Below are positions 36,150-47,344 of a DNA stretch of 64,000 nt, in pieces. Numbering within the stretch: position 1 is the stretch's first letter; each line of letters starts with the position of its first letter. Source of the DNA: Scleromitrula shiraiana. Taxonomy: Eukaryota > Ascomycota > Leotiomycetes > Helotiales > Sclerotiniaceae. The translations under genes were made by a program, and so were the position numbers. The stretch covers positions 2,010,001 to 2,074,000 of the forward strand of contig JABELC010000010.1 of assembly GCA_028455995.1 (NCBI GenBank), written 5' to 3'. The notes beneath the pieces were generated by a model. It was not told where the DNA came from. It searched no databases and worked only from the letters and a program-made list of their open reading frames with translations.

Positions 36150-37651
36150 AATGACAAATGTGTAATCTTTAGACTTTACCACCTTCTCTCGTCCCCCATC
36201 CGGTAGAGGCACGAGGGAAGATATGAGGATAGCTGACGATTATTTCGACGCAATAAAAGAAAACATTTCAAGACAATCTAGAGCATTAGCAATAATTTTG
36301 CCCCTAGATATTGGGATCGCATTTTTTGCATCCCTTACAGCACTACTATTTTTAGAAATCAAACTTTTGGTTTGAAAGATTAAATTTCATCTAGAAATTC
36401 GAGTATGGAATGCAGATTTGATCCCTCTCGAGGTGCTTAGATTCTGAATGCCAGTATAATCTATATACAATTACGAATGCACAACATATTTCGACATTTT
36501 ATTACCTGTGTTTTATACAGACATTCAAAAAGAAGAGACTCCAGTGTCCATATCTTGGCTAAGCATTCAGAAGTGGTTAGTTTAATGCTCTAAATGTCTT
36601 GGTGAAACAAAAATACATGCGCCAATTGTTCATCAACCTAAAACCACAGGAAAATGTAAATAATTATATCTCGCTGGAGAAGTAAGAATTGAGTTTTTGA
36701 AAGCATTATTCTGGTAGTTATCACTACTTCATCATATGCTCGATCTATTCATGGTTCATTCAACGCGACTCGGGATGTTGTCAACATGTTTCCTGTGACT
36801 CCTCGGAATATGTGTTTACAAAACCTCAACCGAAATTGAAGCTAATCCCGATGCAATTATAGGATAACTGCTTGAATACCTACGAAGTCAAGAGTTAGCC
36901 ATAGACATAAGGAAGAGGGCATTGAAAGGAGGCCATAGTATTTCGGGACTCACAATGAATTGAATGGAAAATTTCGACAATATTACCACTTCTTGAAGCT
37001 TGCTGCTATTTTGGTATCAGTCCAGGAGATTTAAGATTAAATACACCTTCGAGCTTTTCTATTATATATCTATACATCAGTGTTGTCTGATCGTGATGGG
37101 ATTATTAACGCGTTTAGGATGGAGATTCGATTGCGGATGACACGGTAACCCATGCAGAGTGGGCGAAGAGCCCTCAAAGATCTGTCTTAAAACACGATTT
37201 CACAAAGGTATATTTTGTTAACATAGTTTTGGGTTACTCTCGTACTTTTTTCAGCGACTCGTGTAGATGACACTGTTATTAATATTCACGATGTTCCTGT
37301 TTGCTGCTTAGTCACTTTATGAGTGATCCACTAGTGGTGGTCGGTGCAGGCTTTCGTCTCCTTAATTATATGTTTTCAATTATATCATTTTCTCATAAAT
37401 TGCTGCTAGATGGGGCAAATAAACTTTCTCACTAAAGAGCAACAGATTTCTTTGTTTTACTTGAGCGGTGTTTTATGGTTAAGATATCTGAATTCACATC
37501 TGAATCTTCACTGTTCAAAGCTTCCAACCCCGCCATGATCACCATTTTCCTTCGGGAAACATTATCCCGAACATGAATAATACTTATAAATGTGTTGATT
37601 ATGTCCATGCTGTAGAGAATCCAACCCGTTCATTTTATCCTGAATTTCAAT
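36150..37651. other. Intergenic, no gene seen
   Basis: About 1.5 kb between the divergent glycosyltransferase and dehydratase genes. The last part (about 37500-37650) must hold the dehydratase promoter. I see no further coding sequence. Confidence 0.6.
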
Positions 37652-38983
37652 ATGGCAAAAATCGCAAGCATCGAATATTTCCGTGTCCCACCACGTTGGC
37701 TCTTCGTCAAAATTACTGACGATGAAGGAAACGTTGGATGGGGAGAAGCCTCCTTAGAAGGACATACTCAAGCAGTGGAAGGTTGCTTGGACGCATATAT
37801 CCAAAAATATACAGGCATGGAAGCGGAGTAAGTAGGCTGTTCAATATCTTATGCAAATTTCCTAATCGTTGTAGTAACATTGAGCACATATGGCAAATGT
37901 CTTGGAGAACTGGATTCTATAGAGGCGGGCCCGTACTCATGAGTGCTTTATCAGGTATAGACATAGCATTATGGGATCTTAAAGGTAATTTTATCTTGTT
38001 TATCATATCCTGAAAACCCAAAACCAGAGTAATCATAATACGACAAGATATCTAACTCCTATTCAGCGAGGAGGCTCAATGTACCAATTTACCAATTATT
38101 GGGCGGAAAGGTGAGGGATAAGATCAAGGTATATGCGTGGATTGGTGGAGATAGGCCATCTAATATTGCAGAGCAGGCGTAGGTCAAACTTATCTTAGAC
38201 TTTTATAGATTCACAGTCCGGTTAACATATATCAGACAGGCAAGAAAAAATCAAGGATTCACAGCTGTCAAAATGAATGCAACAGAAGATATTGGTTGGC
38301 TTGATTCACCCACCGTTCTAGATAGCTGTATAGAACGAGTCAAAGCTGTCAAGGAGCTCGGCATGGATGTAGGTGTGGATTGTCATGGTCGAGTCCATAA
38401 ACCGATGGCAAAACAATTAGTAAGAGCATTAGAACCACATCGACCATTGTTTTTAGAAGAGCCTCTACTTTCAGAACATATTGATGGTCTTAAAGCAATC
38501 TCAGAGCTAACTGGTGTACCAATCGCACTCGGAGAACGATTACATAGTCGATGGGATATTCGACCATTTCTTGAAAAAGGAATCGTTGATATCCTCCAGC
38601 CTGATATTAGTCATTGCGGGGGTATTAGTGAAATGCGACGGATTGCCGCCATGGCAGAAACTTATGATGTGGCTCTTGCACCTCATTGTCCTTTGGGACC
38701 TATTGCCTTAGCAGCAAATATTCAAATTGCTGCCTCCACACCTAACCACGTTATCCAAGAAATGAGTCTTGGTATTCATTATAATGTTGGTGGTAAGGAT
38801 CTCACGAGCTATACGAAGAATCCTGAAATCTGGAAAGTTACAACAGGATATATTAATTTGATGACGGGACCAGGTTTAGGTATTGAGATAGATGAGGAAG
38901 AGGTCCGGAGACATTCTATTGATGCAGAGCCATGGGTTAGTCCTGCGTATATTGGTCCCGGTGGTGAAATTAGGGAGTGGTAA
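37652..38983 (+). CDS. D-galactonate dehydratase-type enzyme (enolase superfamily)
   Basis: Four exons: 37652-37827, 37875-37984, 38067-38178 and 38236-38983. Introns are 47, 82 and 57 nt, and the product is 381 residues, the usual length of DgoD. The start RVPPRWLFVKITDDEGNVGW and the GFYRGGPVLMSALSGIDIAL stretch are typical of galactonate dehydratases. The metal ligands are the Asp of VDCHGR and the Glu residues of FLEEPLL and ALGERLHSR; the His of DCHGR and the His of LAPHCPLGP are the catalytic pair. The reaction would be removal of water from a sugar acid (D-galactonate or a close relative) to a 2-keto-3-deoxy acid. It is distinct from the fungal galacturonate-pathway L-galactonate dehydratase; the exact substrate is inferred. 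Confidence 0.92.
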
Positions 38984-39352
38984 AGGTGTCCCTCATCTTA
39001 TCTTTGGGTTTCATATCAAATATACAGGTTTCATTCCTTGCAGACAAGCTCTGGAAAAGCAGCTCGGCCAGGAAATGCAGTGCTTCTGAACCCACTGTAG
39101 TTCCCACTTACCCCGCATTTTACGAAAACGAGAGGGGAATATGAGACATTTCTTGTATGCCTGTCAATTTTTGTTAACCTATCCAATTTCGGAATATCTA
39201 TCTTCGAGTGAAGTTTTGAATCAGCAGAAATATCATAGATTTGTTGATCTAGGCACCAATGATGTATTGAATTGTAGTTTCTGTATTCATTCAAGGAATA
39301 TTTGTATTCATGTTGGACATAGTTTGTGTATTCAGCCCAGAAAGGTCATAGT

Positions 39353-39690
39353 TCAAGTGGAAATCTTCGGTCTAATCTTAGTTGATCGCTCATTATTCTT
39401 TTCTCCCACAGATTTATTTTCAGAACTCTCTTCTTTCTTCATCTCGATGTCCGTAATTGGTTTCGCGTTAGTTTCGCCCAACCCTTCACCCACGAGAATC
39501 TCCCCTTGTTCTGGATTTAGTCCTTCGACATCAACAATGATCTCCGGTCCAGTAAACAATTTCCTAGCATCGAAAGGTTTGTATCCGCTTCTCTTGTCAA
39601 AAGTTTTATAGGTGGCTGATTCACATGATTTTCATAATTTCCTGCCTTCTCAACATCTGATTGATGCCCAGGAGTCGCAGAATCTTCCAT
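39353..39690 (-). CDS. Uncertain small gene or relic in two frames
   Basis: A minus-strand stretch with protein-like content split over two frames. One frame starts MEDSATPGHQSDVEKAG and runs into a region where another frame takes over as YKPFDARKLFTGPEIIVDVE, then a Glu/Lys-rich tail to the stop at 39353. I could not find a convincing GT-AG intron joining them. It may be a spliced small gene with a rare donor, a frameshifted relic, or chance. The rest of 38984-40699 shows no gene. Confidence 0.25.
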
Positions 39691-40699
39691 TATGTTACCG
39701 ATGTTGCTAGAATTTGTTGATCTCAAGTTTCTCAACCTAAATCTAAATGCTAGAGGTCTTCCTCTTTCTATATGGGTTGTGATCAATGTTGTTGGTTACA
39801 CAGAATAGACTGACAAGTTTAAATATATAAAGTCCTTATAAGAAATTGAGAAAAATCAAATATTATAAGAAACTCAGCCAATCATAGTTATCAAAGTCTC
39901 ATGGCACCTATTTGAGTAGAAACCACAACCATAAACAAGACTCTACAAATAAGATAAAACCTTGCCTCCATTCACACCCATGAAGACAACGCTCGGTGCT
40001 CCCGGTATTCAATGTTATTGATGATTCCTATTGGTTGTAGCTTACATCAAAAGAAAGAGTGGAGAGATAACAAGTATGCGTGAGGGGTACATGCAGATTA
40101 TAACTTTTTGACCAATCAATTATGCAACCAGAGGTGCAGTATACAGGTACACAATCGTTGTTCCAATCAAAGTCCAAGGTTCGAAATGGTATGATTTCTT
40201 ATTCCTAGTAATATCAGTTGGGTGACATTTTATATCTGCAGTCAGCATGATGCCTTATGGTAGGCAAAATGGCTATAAAAAACGATACAAAAACTCCATA
40301 CACGACATGGATGAGAACGATCAAAACTCTGAGTTTACAATTAAGCCACAAAATTCGAGAAATCGAGTCCAAGGAAGCAAATATATATCAACTTGAACAT
40401 CTATAGAATGCGTAGAATTCAAATTAGAAGGTCAACTACTGAGAGAAAATCTACTACGGTATAACGCCTCTCGATCCCCAGGACAAAATTACAGACCATA
40501 CCTAGTACCGAAAATCTACTAAAAATTGAAAGAGTACTAAAAGTTCCTATTTTGAATCGACAAAACCATTTAAATTTGAAAACAGAGACGTTGTTCTCAT
40601 ACATTCAATCATCTATCAAACTGCTTATATCTGTATCGTAATCCCTGGACCTAGATATAATGTCATTATGAATGCATTGGCCAAATAGCAGGTCATTAC

Positions 40700-41673
40700 T
40701 CACTTTTTCTTTGAGAAAACGCCCTTGATCTTTTGCCATAATCCTCTAATACCCTTCTTCTTCACAACAGTTGAGAGAGTTGAAGAAGTAGTAATACTAT
40801 CAATTGAGCGGGATCGCTTAAGGTGAGGAGGTCGGTTGTGAAATCCTGGAGGAGGTGGTGGAGGCCCTGGAGGGAAAGCACGAATCATGTTGCCAGGTGG
40901 AAGTCGATCTACTATAACGTGAACTGCTGGTGGTGGCGGTGGTGGCGGCCCTTTTGGTTTCGGAGAAGGCATAGGCCACATAGACATAGAAATTGACCAT
41001 CCGGGTATAACATGATCTTCCCAGACTGTTGGTAAAATAACCTCACCCGCGGGATTCGTCAGATCGTAATGTCCTTCCATAACATGTGGACCAATTACAT
41101 CGACATGAAGGAATGCTTGTTTGATGAGACCTTCCACGCCCTGTCAAAAGGGTTGGTTAACGTTCATAATTGATTCGGAGAGACACTTACGATCCAAGTT
41201 TCACATCTATGATAAGGAAAACTAAATGTCCTGCCTACGGCATCTTTAAACTTTATCGGTTTTCTGGTATCACGCTCTTCTTTGGCATTTCCAATACGAT
41301 GTATGACATTTTCAAGGCGGGAGATGAGTCTGTCTTCTGGAGATTCATCTTGGTTTTCCATTTCGAGGGATTGAATAACTTGCTCGAGCTTCGATACGAG
41401 CAAATCCTCATTAGATTCCGTGGAGTTCGTTACGCTCGGCTCTGTTATGGGATTTTCCACGTTGATATCGATGAGACTTCGTTTCTCGTTGGGGTTGGTA
41501 TCTCTTGTTGGATTTGGTATATCCGTGGTTGGTGGTATAGACCCTGTGCTGTTTGATGAAACTTCTGCTGGATCGATTACTCTGTCAGGAGGGGTTGGTT
41601 CACTAGAATGCCTATTAGGGGCGGTATTATTATAAGCTGGTGGTGGAGAAGATGGATCGTGTGACGACGACAT
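40700..41673 (-). CDS. Ubiquitin-like-domain (ULD-type) protein with proline-rich tail
   Basis: Two exons, 41191-41673 and 40700-41140, with a 50-nt intron joining CETWI to GVEGLIKQAF in phase 0. The product is 307 residues. Residues 1-130 are Ser/Pro/Thr-rich with a short coiled segment. Residues about 140-225 form the fungal ubiquitin-like fold: PIKFKDAVGRTFSFPYHRCE, then GLIKQAFLHVDVIGPHVMEG, then GWSISMSMWPMP. The tail has poly-Pro runs and ends in a basic KKKGIRGLWQKIKGVFSKKK. Proteins with this domain are widespread and multicopy in filamentous ascomycetes and their role is unknown. The poly-Pro runs suggest SH3/WW-type partners, by inference only. Confidence 0.85.
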
Positions 41674-43275
41674 TGTGAATTGGAAGGATATCGTGATGTG
41701 GATGAAATGAATGATTGCCTTGATGCAAAAATTGAGCTACCAAATCCAATCTCTTTATATATACTTAAAGTTATGTCGTAAAGCAAGAAGATGGAAAGAA
41801 AAAACTGAAAAGGGCATTTGGGGCAACCCATAAATTTGTACTCGGTGGTTCGGAACAGCCTAACATTGTGGCACCGGTCATACATGATGCCAACCAGTTA
41901 ACTATCGCAAGGCTGCTTGGTAACATCAAGCAGCATCATGCATGTAATACGGCTGAAAAGTCAGTAAGCGAAACCGACAGAGGCCCGTTGATTGCCCTAG
42001 CACATAAGCAGTACCCAACTGCCCTAAAACAGGGTAGGGCTACTCCGCATCACACCGAGTAGACATGCCTACCTCGAACCGAAAAGTAACGATAACAAAA
42101 AATTATTTGACAGCCTTGGCAGCCAATGCGATGTCGTAAATTAGTTGTTTTTAGGTTTGGATTATGTTGTTGAACATAGACAAGACTCAATTCTATACAA
42201 CATCTTTAAAATAGAGCGCCTAAATGAGTCTTTTTTGCATTACTCGTAGGAATAATTTTCAATGATATTGTTCATGTGGAGATGTATGAATAAGTTCATT
42301 GCTTATCGAATTTTTGAAGGGTAATTCATTGATCTGTTCGGCAATGTGCCCGAAAACCCCAACAGTAATATCTATATATATATAGAATTACTTAGACACT
42401 CAATACAGTCATTCTTGTTATCGAGCCTCAATTTGAGGTCGAATTATGCCCACCCGAAAACCCTATACAGATACGAGCAACGCAGGTACAAACTTGGAAG
42501 CTGATATACTCCGGGGCACCACTCGCTGCCTCAGACGCCGTGTTGATGTGAGAAGAAAGAGCCTCCATTATCAGAAAAGTTGAGCCTTACGCAAAGAGCC
42601 TCATAAGTTTCTAGATGACTGCAAACATCGCGTAGAAGATTCTGTAGCTGGAGAATGAAATCAATCCGAATTGTCGGGTTATCAAACACTTAACGCCAAA
42701 TAACTAGGCCGGGGGAAAACCATGAGATTGAACCGTACAGCAAATTGTTACTAGTATATTTCTCCAACTTGGGACGGGCATTGGCATCATTGAACATCCT
42801 GACGAAAGAATATCATTAATGGCTTGCTGTTTAGAGTTGTTTCTATCTTTTGAAAATCGACTACTACAATACATCTGTTTAGACAACGCAAGTTTGTAGG
42901 AATAGCAGTATAATTAGGGTAAGCAAGGAGATAATAAACGTTCCGATGATACCGAATATAGACTTTCAGTTGGGGGTATCAAAAGCATCACCGATTGTTT
43001 AAATACTAAAACTTATAGAAACGAGACAGGCTTGGCAATTGAAGTAAAAAGATAACAAAGCATAATTATATACTAATTAGTGTGATCCATACCCAATCTA
43101 TACAAAAACTAGACCGCAGGGTATCTAAACTTTCGAATTCTGACAATGCATAATCATATACTCATTGACCAATTCATTGTGGTTGTCCAAACCGACGTAC
43201 TATACCAGTTCAACTTCTTAATCCGAAGCAAATAATCAAATTTCGTCATCCAATGCCTTCATTCAAATTCAACAA
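41674..43275. other. Intergenic; one possible 45-residue ORF
   Basis: No strong gene. An ATG at 42446 opens a 45-codon basic frame (MPTRKPYTDTSNAG...) to a TGA at 42581-42583. It lies about 70 bp after a TATATATATA run at 42373, so it resembles a short transcript with a TATA-like element. It shows no known domain and may be chance. Confidence 0.3.
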
Positions 43276-45160
43276 TCAAACTTTCTCCTCATCCAAACCA
43301 CCTCGTCCCACATCTCTTCTCATTCTTTCATCCCGTAATTTTTCCAACTCTTTAGCTTTTCGTTGTTTTAATTCCTGACAAAATACACTCCCCTCTCTTA
43401 TAACATCCCCTTTCCACAAAAATATCCATGGAATGATGCACATACCCAAGCTTAAAAAGGCAAGTAGACTACTTGCCCATGGAACACCCAATCGATTATA
43501 CATAGGTTTCGCAGCAAAAGGTAAAACGGCGCCCGCTAAACTTCTACAACAACTAGATGCAGCCATTGCACTCGCAGCAAAGATTTCATAAGCATCTGTT
43601 AGATAGTTGAGGAGAGCGATAAAGATGAGAATAAATCCTATTCCGAAAGGTACTCCAGCGAGCATTGGCACGTAAAAAGGAATTGATTCTCTTGATGTCC
43701 AGCCTAGCCAGAACAAAGAAACGACGTAAAGTGGTCCACCGATAATAGCGAGTGGAAGCCGACCGGATTCTTCCTTTTGAGCCCATGGTTGGTTTGTCGC
43801 TTGAGCCTTGCGGAGAAAGTTATCCCACCAAAGAAATACAAAAATAGCTACCACGGCACCAGCACCTATCGGAAGGAACATTAGACCCGATACTCCAGGG
43901 GATTGATTGTAAATTCCTTCGAATATGATTGGATATGCTTCGAAATACATATAGAAGATTCCATAGGCAAGTGAGAGATAGGAGCATGCAGCAAGAACGA
44001 TAAGCTCAAAAAAGAGCATGCGAATAGGGCGAGTGAGAGTCATAGTCACCATTTGCTTCAAATCTTGTTTTTCTAGCTCGATAGGGGCATAAATTTCAGA
44101 ATTGCCTTTTTCTTTGCGCAACCGTTGAGCTCGTCGAAGAAGAAGGACTGGACCGTAAGTTTCTGGTAGAAAAATCAATGGAAGCCAAGAGGCACCTGCA
44201 AAAATGAGTCCAATCCAGAATGACCATCTCCAACCTAGAGCAGGTGATATAAAACCAGAAATTATTGGAGCTGCAAGCGGACCAACGCATGTTCCCTAAA
44301 GAATAGTCAGATTATAAATCTTTTGATGCCAAGACCAGAAAATACCTACACCTGTAAAAACTGCCATTGCGCGACCTCTGGTCACTGGATCATTATATAT
44401 ATCCGCGTATATACCTCCACTAACTGAAATTGGGCTGCTAGCATTGATACCAGCAAGGATTCGACATGCCAAAAGTCCACCCCATGTCGGTGTCAAGGCA
44501 CACCCCATAGTAAATATTGTATAGCAAAAAAATGTCGCTAACATGATTGTTCTTCGACCATATTGTTCCGACAATGGGCTAAACACCAAAGGTCCTAGAA
44601 CGTATCCAAGTAGATACATCGACATTGGAAGAATTTCTGCATATTCAGATGTGATGTTGAAATAGGTACTGATGAAAGGAATGGCGTTTGAGGGTAGAGA
44701 TGAGCCCATAGTACTGTTGATTACCACAAGCATCCCTACAAGAACGATATAGACCTTCCATGCCTGCACTGGGGTTAGCTAACGCCCTCCGTTCTGATCG
44801 CATGTTCTCGAACGTACAGAAGACCAATTGTAAGGGTTTTCCGGGTCACCATCCTCCCAATGTATAATCTTCTTGCCGGTGCCCTTTGTACTGGACGCAG
44901 ATGAATTTGGGAGGGATATTTCGTTATCTTTTGCTTCAATATCATATCGAGTCTTGGCGTCGGCTTCATCAATTTTAGAGACTATTCGCGAAATTCTAGT
45001 ATGATGTCGTTCTATTAAATCGAAAGTTAGTCTTCCTATCATGCTGTAAGAGTCCCTGGAGTATCATACCAATTGGTTGTGGCTCCGGATATGAACCCGG
45101 GCTATCAATAGGATCGGCATTAGTGCTTCTACATAAACCAACTTCATTGTCAAGAGCCAT
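43276..45160 (-). CDS. MFS transporter, DHA1 (drug/polyamine:H+ antiporter) type
   Basis: Four exons: 45070-45160, 44818-45011, 44350-44763 and 43276-44295, with introns of 58, 54 and 54 nt. The product is 572 residues. I place the start at 45160 because the first intron joins SYPEPQPI to ERHHTRISRIVSK cleanly; an ATG at 45042 would give a shorter product. A soluble N-terminus ends in WEDGDPENPYNWSS, the usual entry to fungal DHA1 proteins. The first half has PLSEQYGRRTIM (loop 2-3 motif) and the second half a set of further hydrophobic helices, consistent with 12. A central loop carries APIELEKQDLK. It should export small molecules by proton exchange; the substrate is unknown. Confidence 0.92.
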
Positions 45161-45909
45161 GATTTGGAAGCTCTAGAATATTTCCAATGAAATTTGAACC
45201 CATCCAGAATAATCACAAAGTTAAGAATGAATGGAAAAATGAGAAAATAGAAAGATACTTAGGCTGTGATATATTGAAAATAAACATGCAATTGAGCTTC
45301 AGATTTACCTTATGGATCAGCCATATTGCATGGACTTCAAAAAAGAGGGCCACATAGTTTTCAATTAGTTGATTTCTCGGCGTTATAATCATTAGCCCAA
45401 CTGTCCTTGCCTTTTGTGTGTAGATCTTGACCACCCCACCATATGATATGTACAATTGATTGGAGAAAACGATTAATGATCCCGTCGGAACCGTATTGTA
45501 TATACTATTTGATGAGCTATGCACATCGTATAGACTCGGTTGAATGAATGGCTTTTCATCTATAAGGACCATGGTATAAAGCATCATCTATGTCCAAGGA
45601 ACCAATATCCAACAGGAAATCAATCCTATTCGGCAGCCATTAGTAATATTCAACCTTACCAAGAAGAATTATCAGATGTTGATTCCAAAGCGGATCGAAT
45701 CAACGAGCTAGAGCTTATCGGTTGAACAGACCCGAACAATTTGTTAAGAAAGTTTTTGTGGATGCACAGAATCGGTGAATGATATCGGGTATGAAAATCA
45801 ACCAACACATGCCGTTCATATGCCCCAAATCTTGTCACCGCCTGTATGTGGAGCTTTCTTGGTTTCTTGATGGGTCCTTTTTGGGTATTGTATCAAATTT
45901 TTTCGAAAG

Positions 45910-46521
45910 TTATGTTTCCAGGTTGATACTTCGTCCAAATCTAGCGTATAGTTCGACCTTCAATTGTGTCATTTCCTCCCTGATTGTGCTAAGCTTCTCT
46001 TCGACCGATGATACTTCCTCCTCAATGTTCTCTGTGGATTTCGAAAGTAGCTCTTGAACTTCTGGTAGTGGTAAAGAGATGAAAGAATCTCCGATTTTAT
46101 ATCTTCCAAATATCAGTAAAGTTCAACCTCGAGGTCTATTGAAAGGGTGGTAAATCGTACGGAATCAGATCATCTTCATCTGCCAGTTCGAGTTCATTCG
46201 AGATGTCGTCAAGATCTTCTTTCTCTTTCTGCAAGTCCAAGTTAATCTCGTCAGTAATGAATTTATAGCAGATGTATTAATACAAGTATTGCTATGAAAT
46301 TCCACTGACATGTTTTGACTTCAACTCCTCCTCCAATCCAATCTCTCGTTGATGTAATCGACTGAATCTATTGATTTTGTCCTGATCCTCTCTTCTTACT
46401 TCAACCTCATCTGAGCCCACTGCTGCTTCGTCCTCCTTCGATAACTGAGAGAAATCTTGTTAGTTGCCATAGTATCCGCAGTAGATAATAAGTAAGTACA
46501 ACATACCATACGACGTTGCAT
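45910..46521 (-). CDS. Prefoldin subunit 4
   Basis: Four exons: a 15-nt first exon at 46507-46521 (MQRRM), then 46310-46444, 46161-46228 and 45910-46102. Introns are 62, 81 and 58 nt. The product is 136 residues. It shows the two long amphipathic helices of beta-type prefoldin (EDQDKINRFSRLHQREIGLE and STENIEEEVSSVEEKLSTIR) joined by the conserved hairpin DISNELELADEDDLIPYKIG. The family protein is about 130 residues and forms part of the six-subunit cytosolic chaperone that hands unfolded actin and tubulin to CCT. The gene is easily missed because every exon is short. Confidence 0.95.
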
Positions 46522-47344
46522 CTTGAAGTTGTTATTATTTCGTAAGGAGTGATGAGGTGTTTGAATGAAATTGGAACTTTGAACTCCAAGCTGTAGCTTC
46601 AAGACAGATATTGATGCCTTAGGTATTAATCACAAATTACCCCACTACAGCCCTGAAGTTATAGCCCTGTAACAGCCCCTAAGCCCCTAAGCCCCTAAAC
46701 CCCTAAACCCCTAAGCCCCCAAGCCTCTAAACCTCTTAACCCCTAGAACAGCATTGTTAGCCTCCGCATAATCTATTCTCGAATGTTTTTGAATATATCT
46801 TGCGTAGTATTAAGGTATTACTGATCCAAAGTGTAGATAGCTACTATGTAGGCATCTAGCTGCATACTGATTATAACCATGGGTAGAAGCTAGTGAGTAA
46901 CGGGTCACCCCTATCCCATAGGCATGAAGGAAGCCGTCATTATCCCGCAGTGATATCAAAATACTGGCATCCAGTTGAACATCAATACATCCGGAGGATG
47001 ATATTTTCTACGGAATTTTAGCAATGCTTGAGCTTTGAGCTATCATTATGCCGAGAGGTCAGCGATCTTCTGCGACAATTTCTTCACCAGGAAATGTAAA
47101 TCCCAGGCATGATAAGAAAGATCAAGTACATCGGGGAAACTGGAAAAAGATGTGATGAAGCCCAAATATGTGTGAGTATTGCTTCAAATCGTTGTAAAAG
47201 GTATACGAGCGAGTTTTAGCATGTCCATATGCCGAATGATTGTTTATATATATATATTCTGACTTCCATGAAGTTACCAGCCGGTAGAAATTATATGATA
47301 ATTCTTATCAATTAGTCAACCATTCTTCTACAATCAACGAGACC
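46522..47344. other. Intergenic; contains the telomere-like array
   Basis: Apart from the 8-bp array at 46675-46746 and a TATA-like run (about 47242-47260), I see nothing coding here. Confidence 0.6.
46675..46746. repeat. Telomere-like 8-bp tandem array (GCCCCTAA/ACCCCTAA)
   Basis: Nine consecutive 8-bp units: three GCCCCTAA, two ACCCCTAA, then four that drift (GCCCCCAA, GCCTCTAA, ACCTCTTA, ACCCCTAG). The unit resembles the fungal telomere hexamer CCCTAA with two extra bases. The array is internal and short. Confidence 0.9.

Noticed and set aside
45012..45042. Start of the MFS gene at the ATG at 45042
   Set aside because: The upstream exon from 45160 joins in frame through a good GT-AG intron that contains this ATG, and restores a family-like N-terminus.
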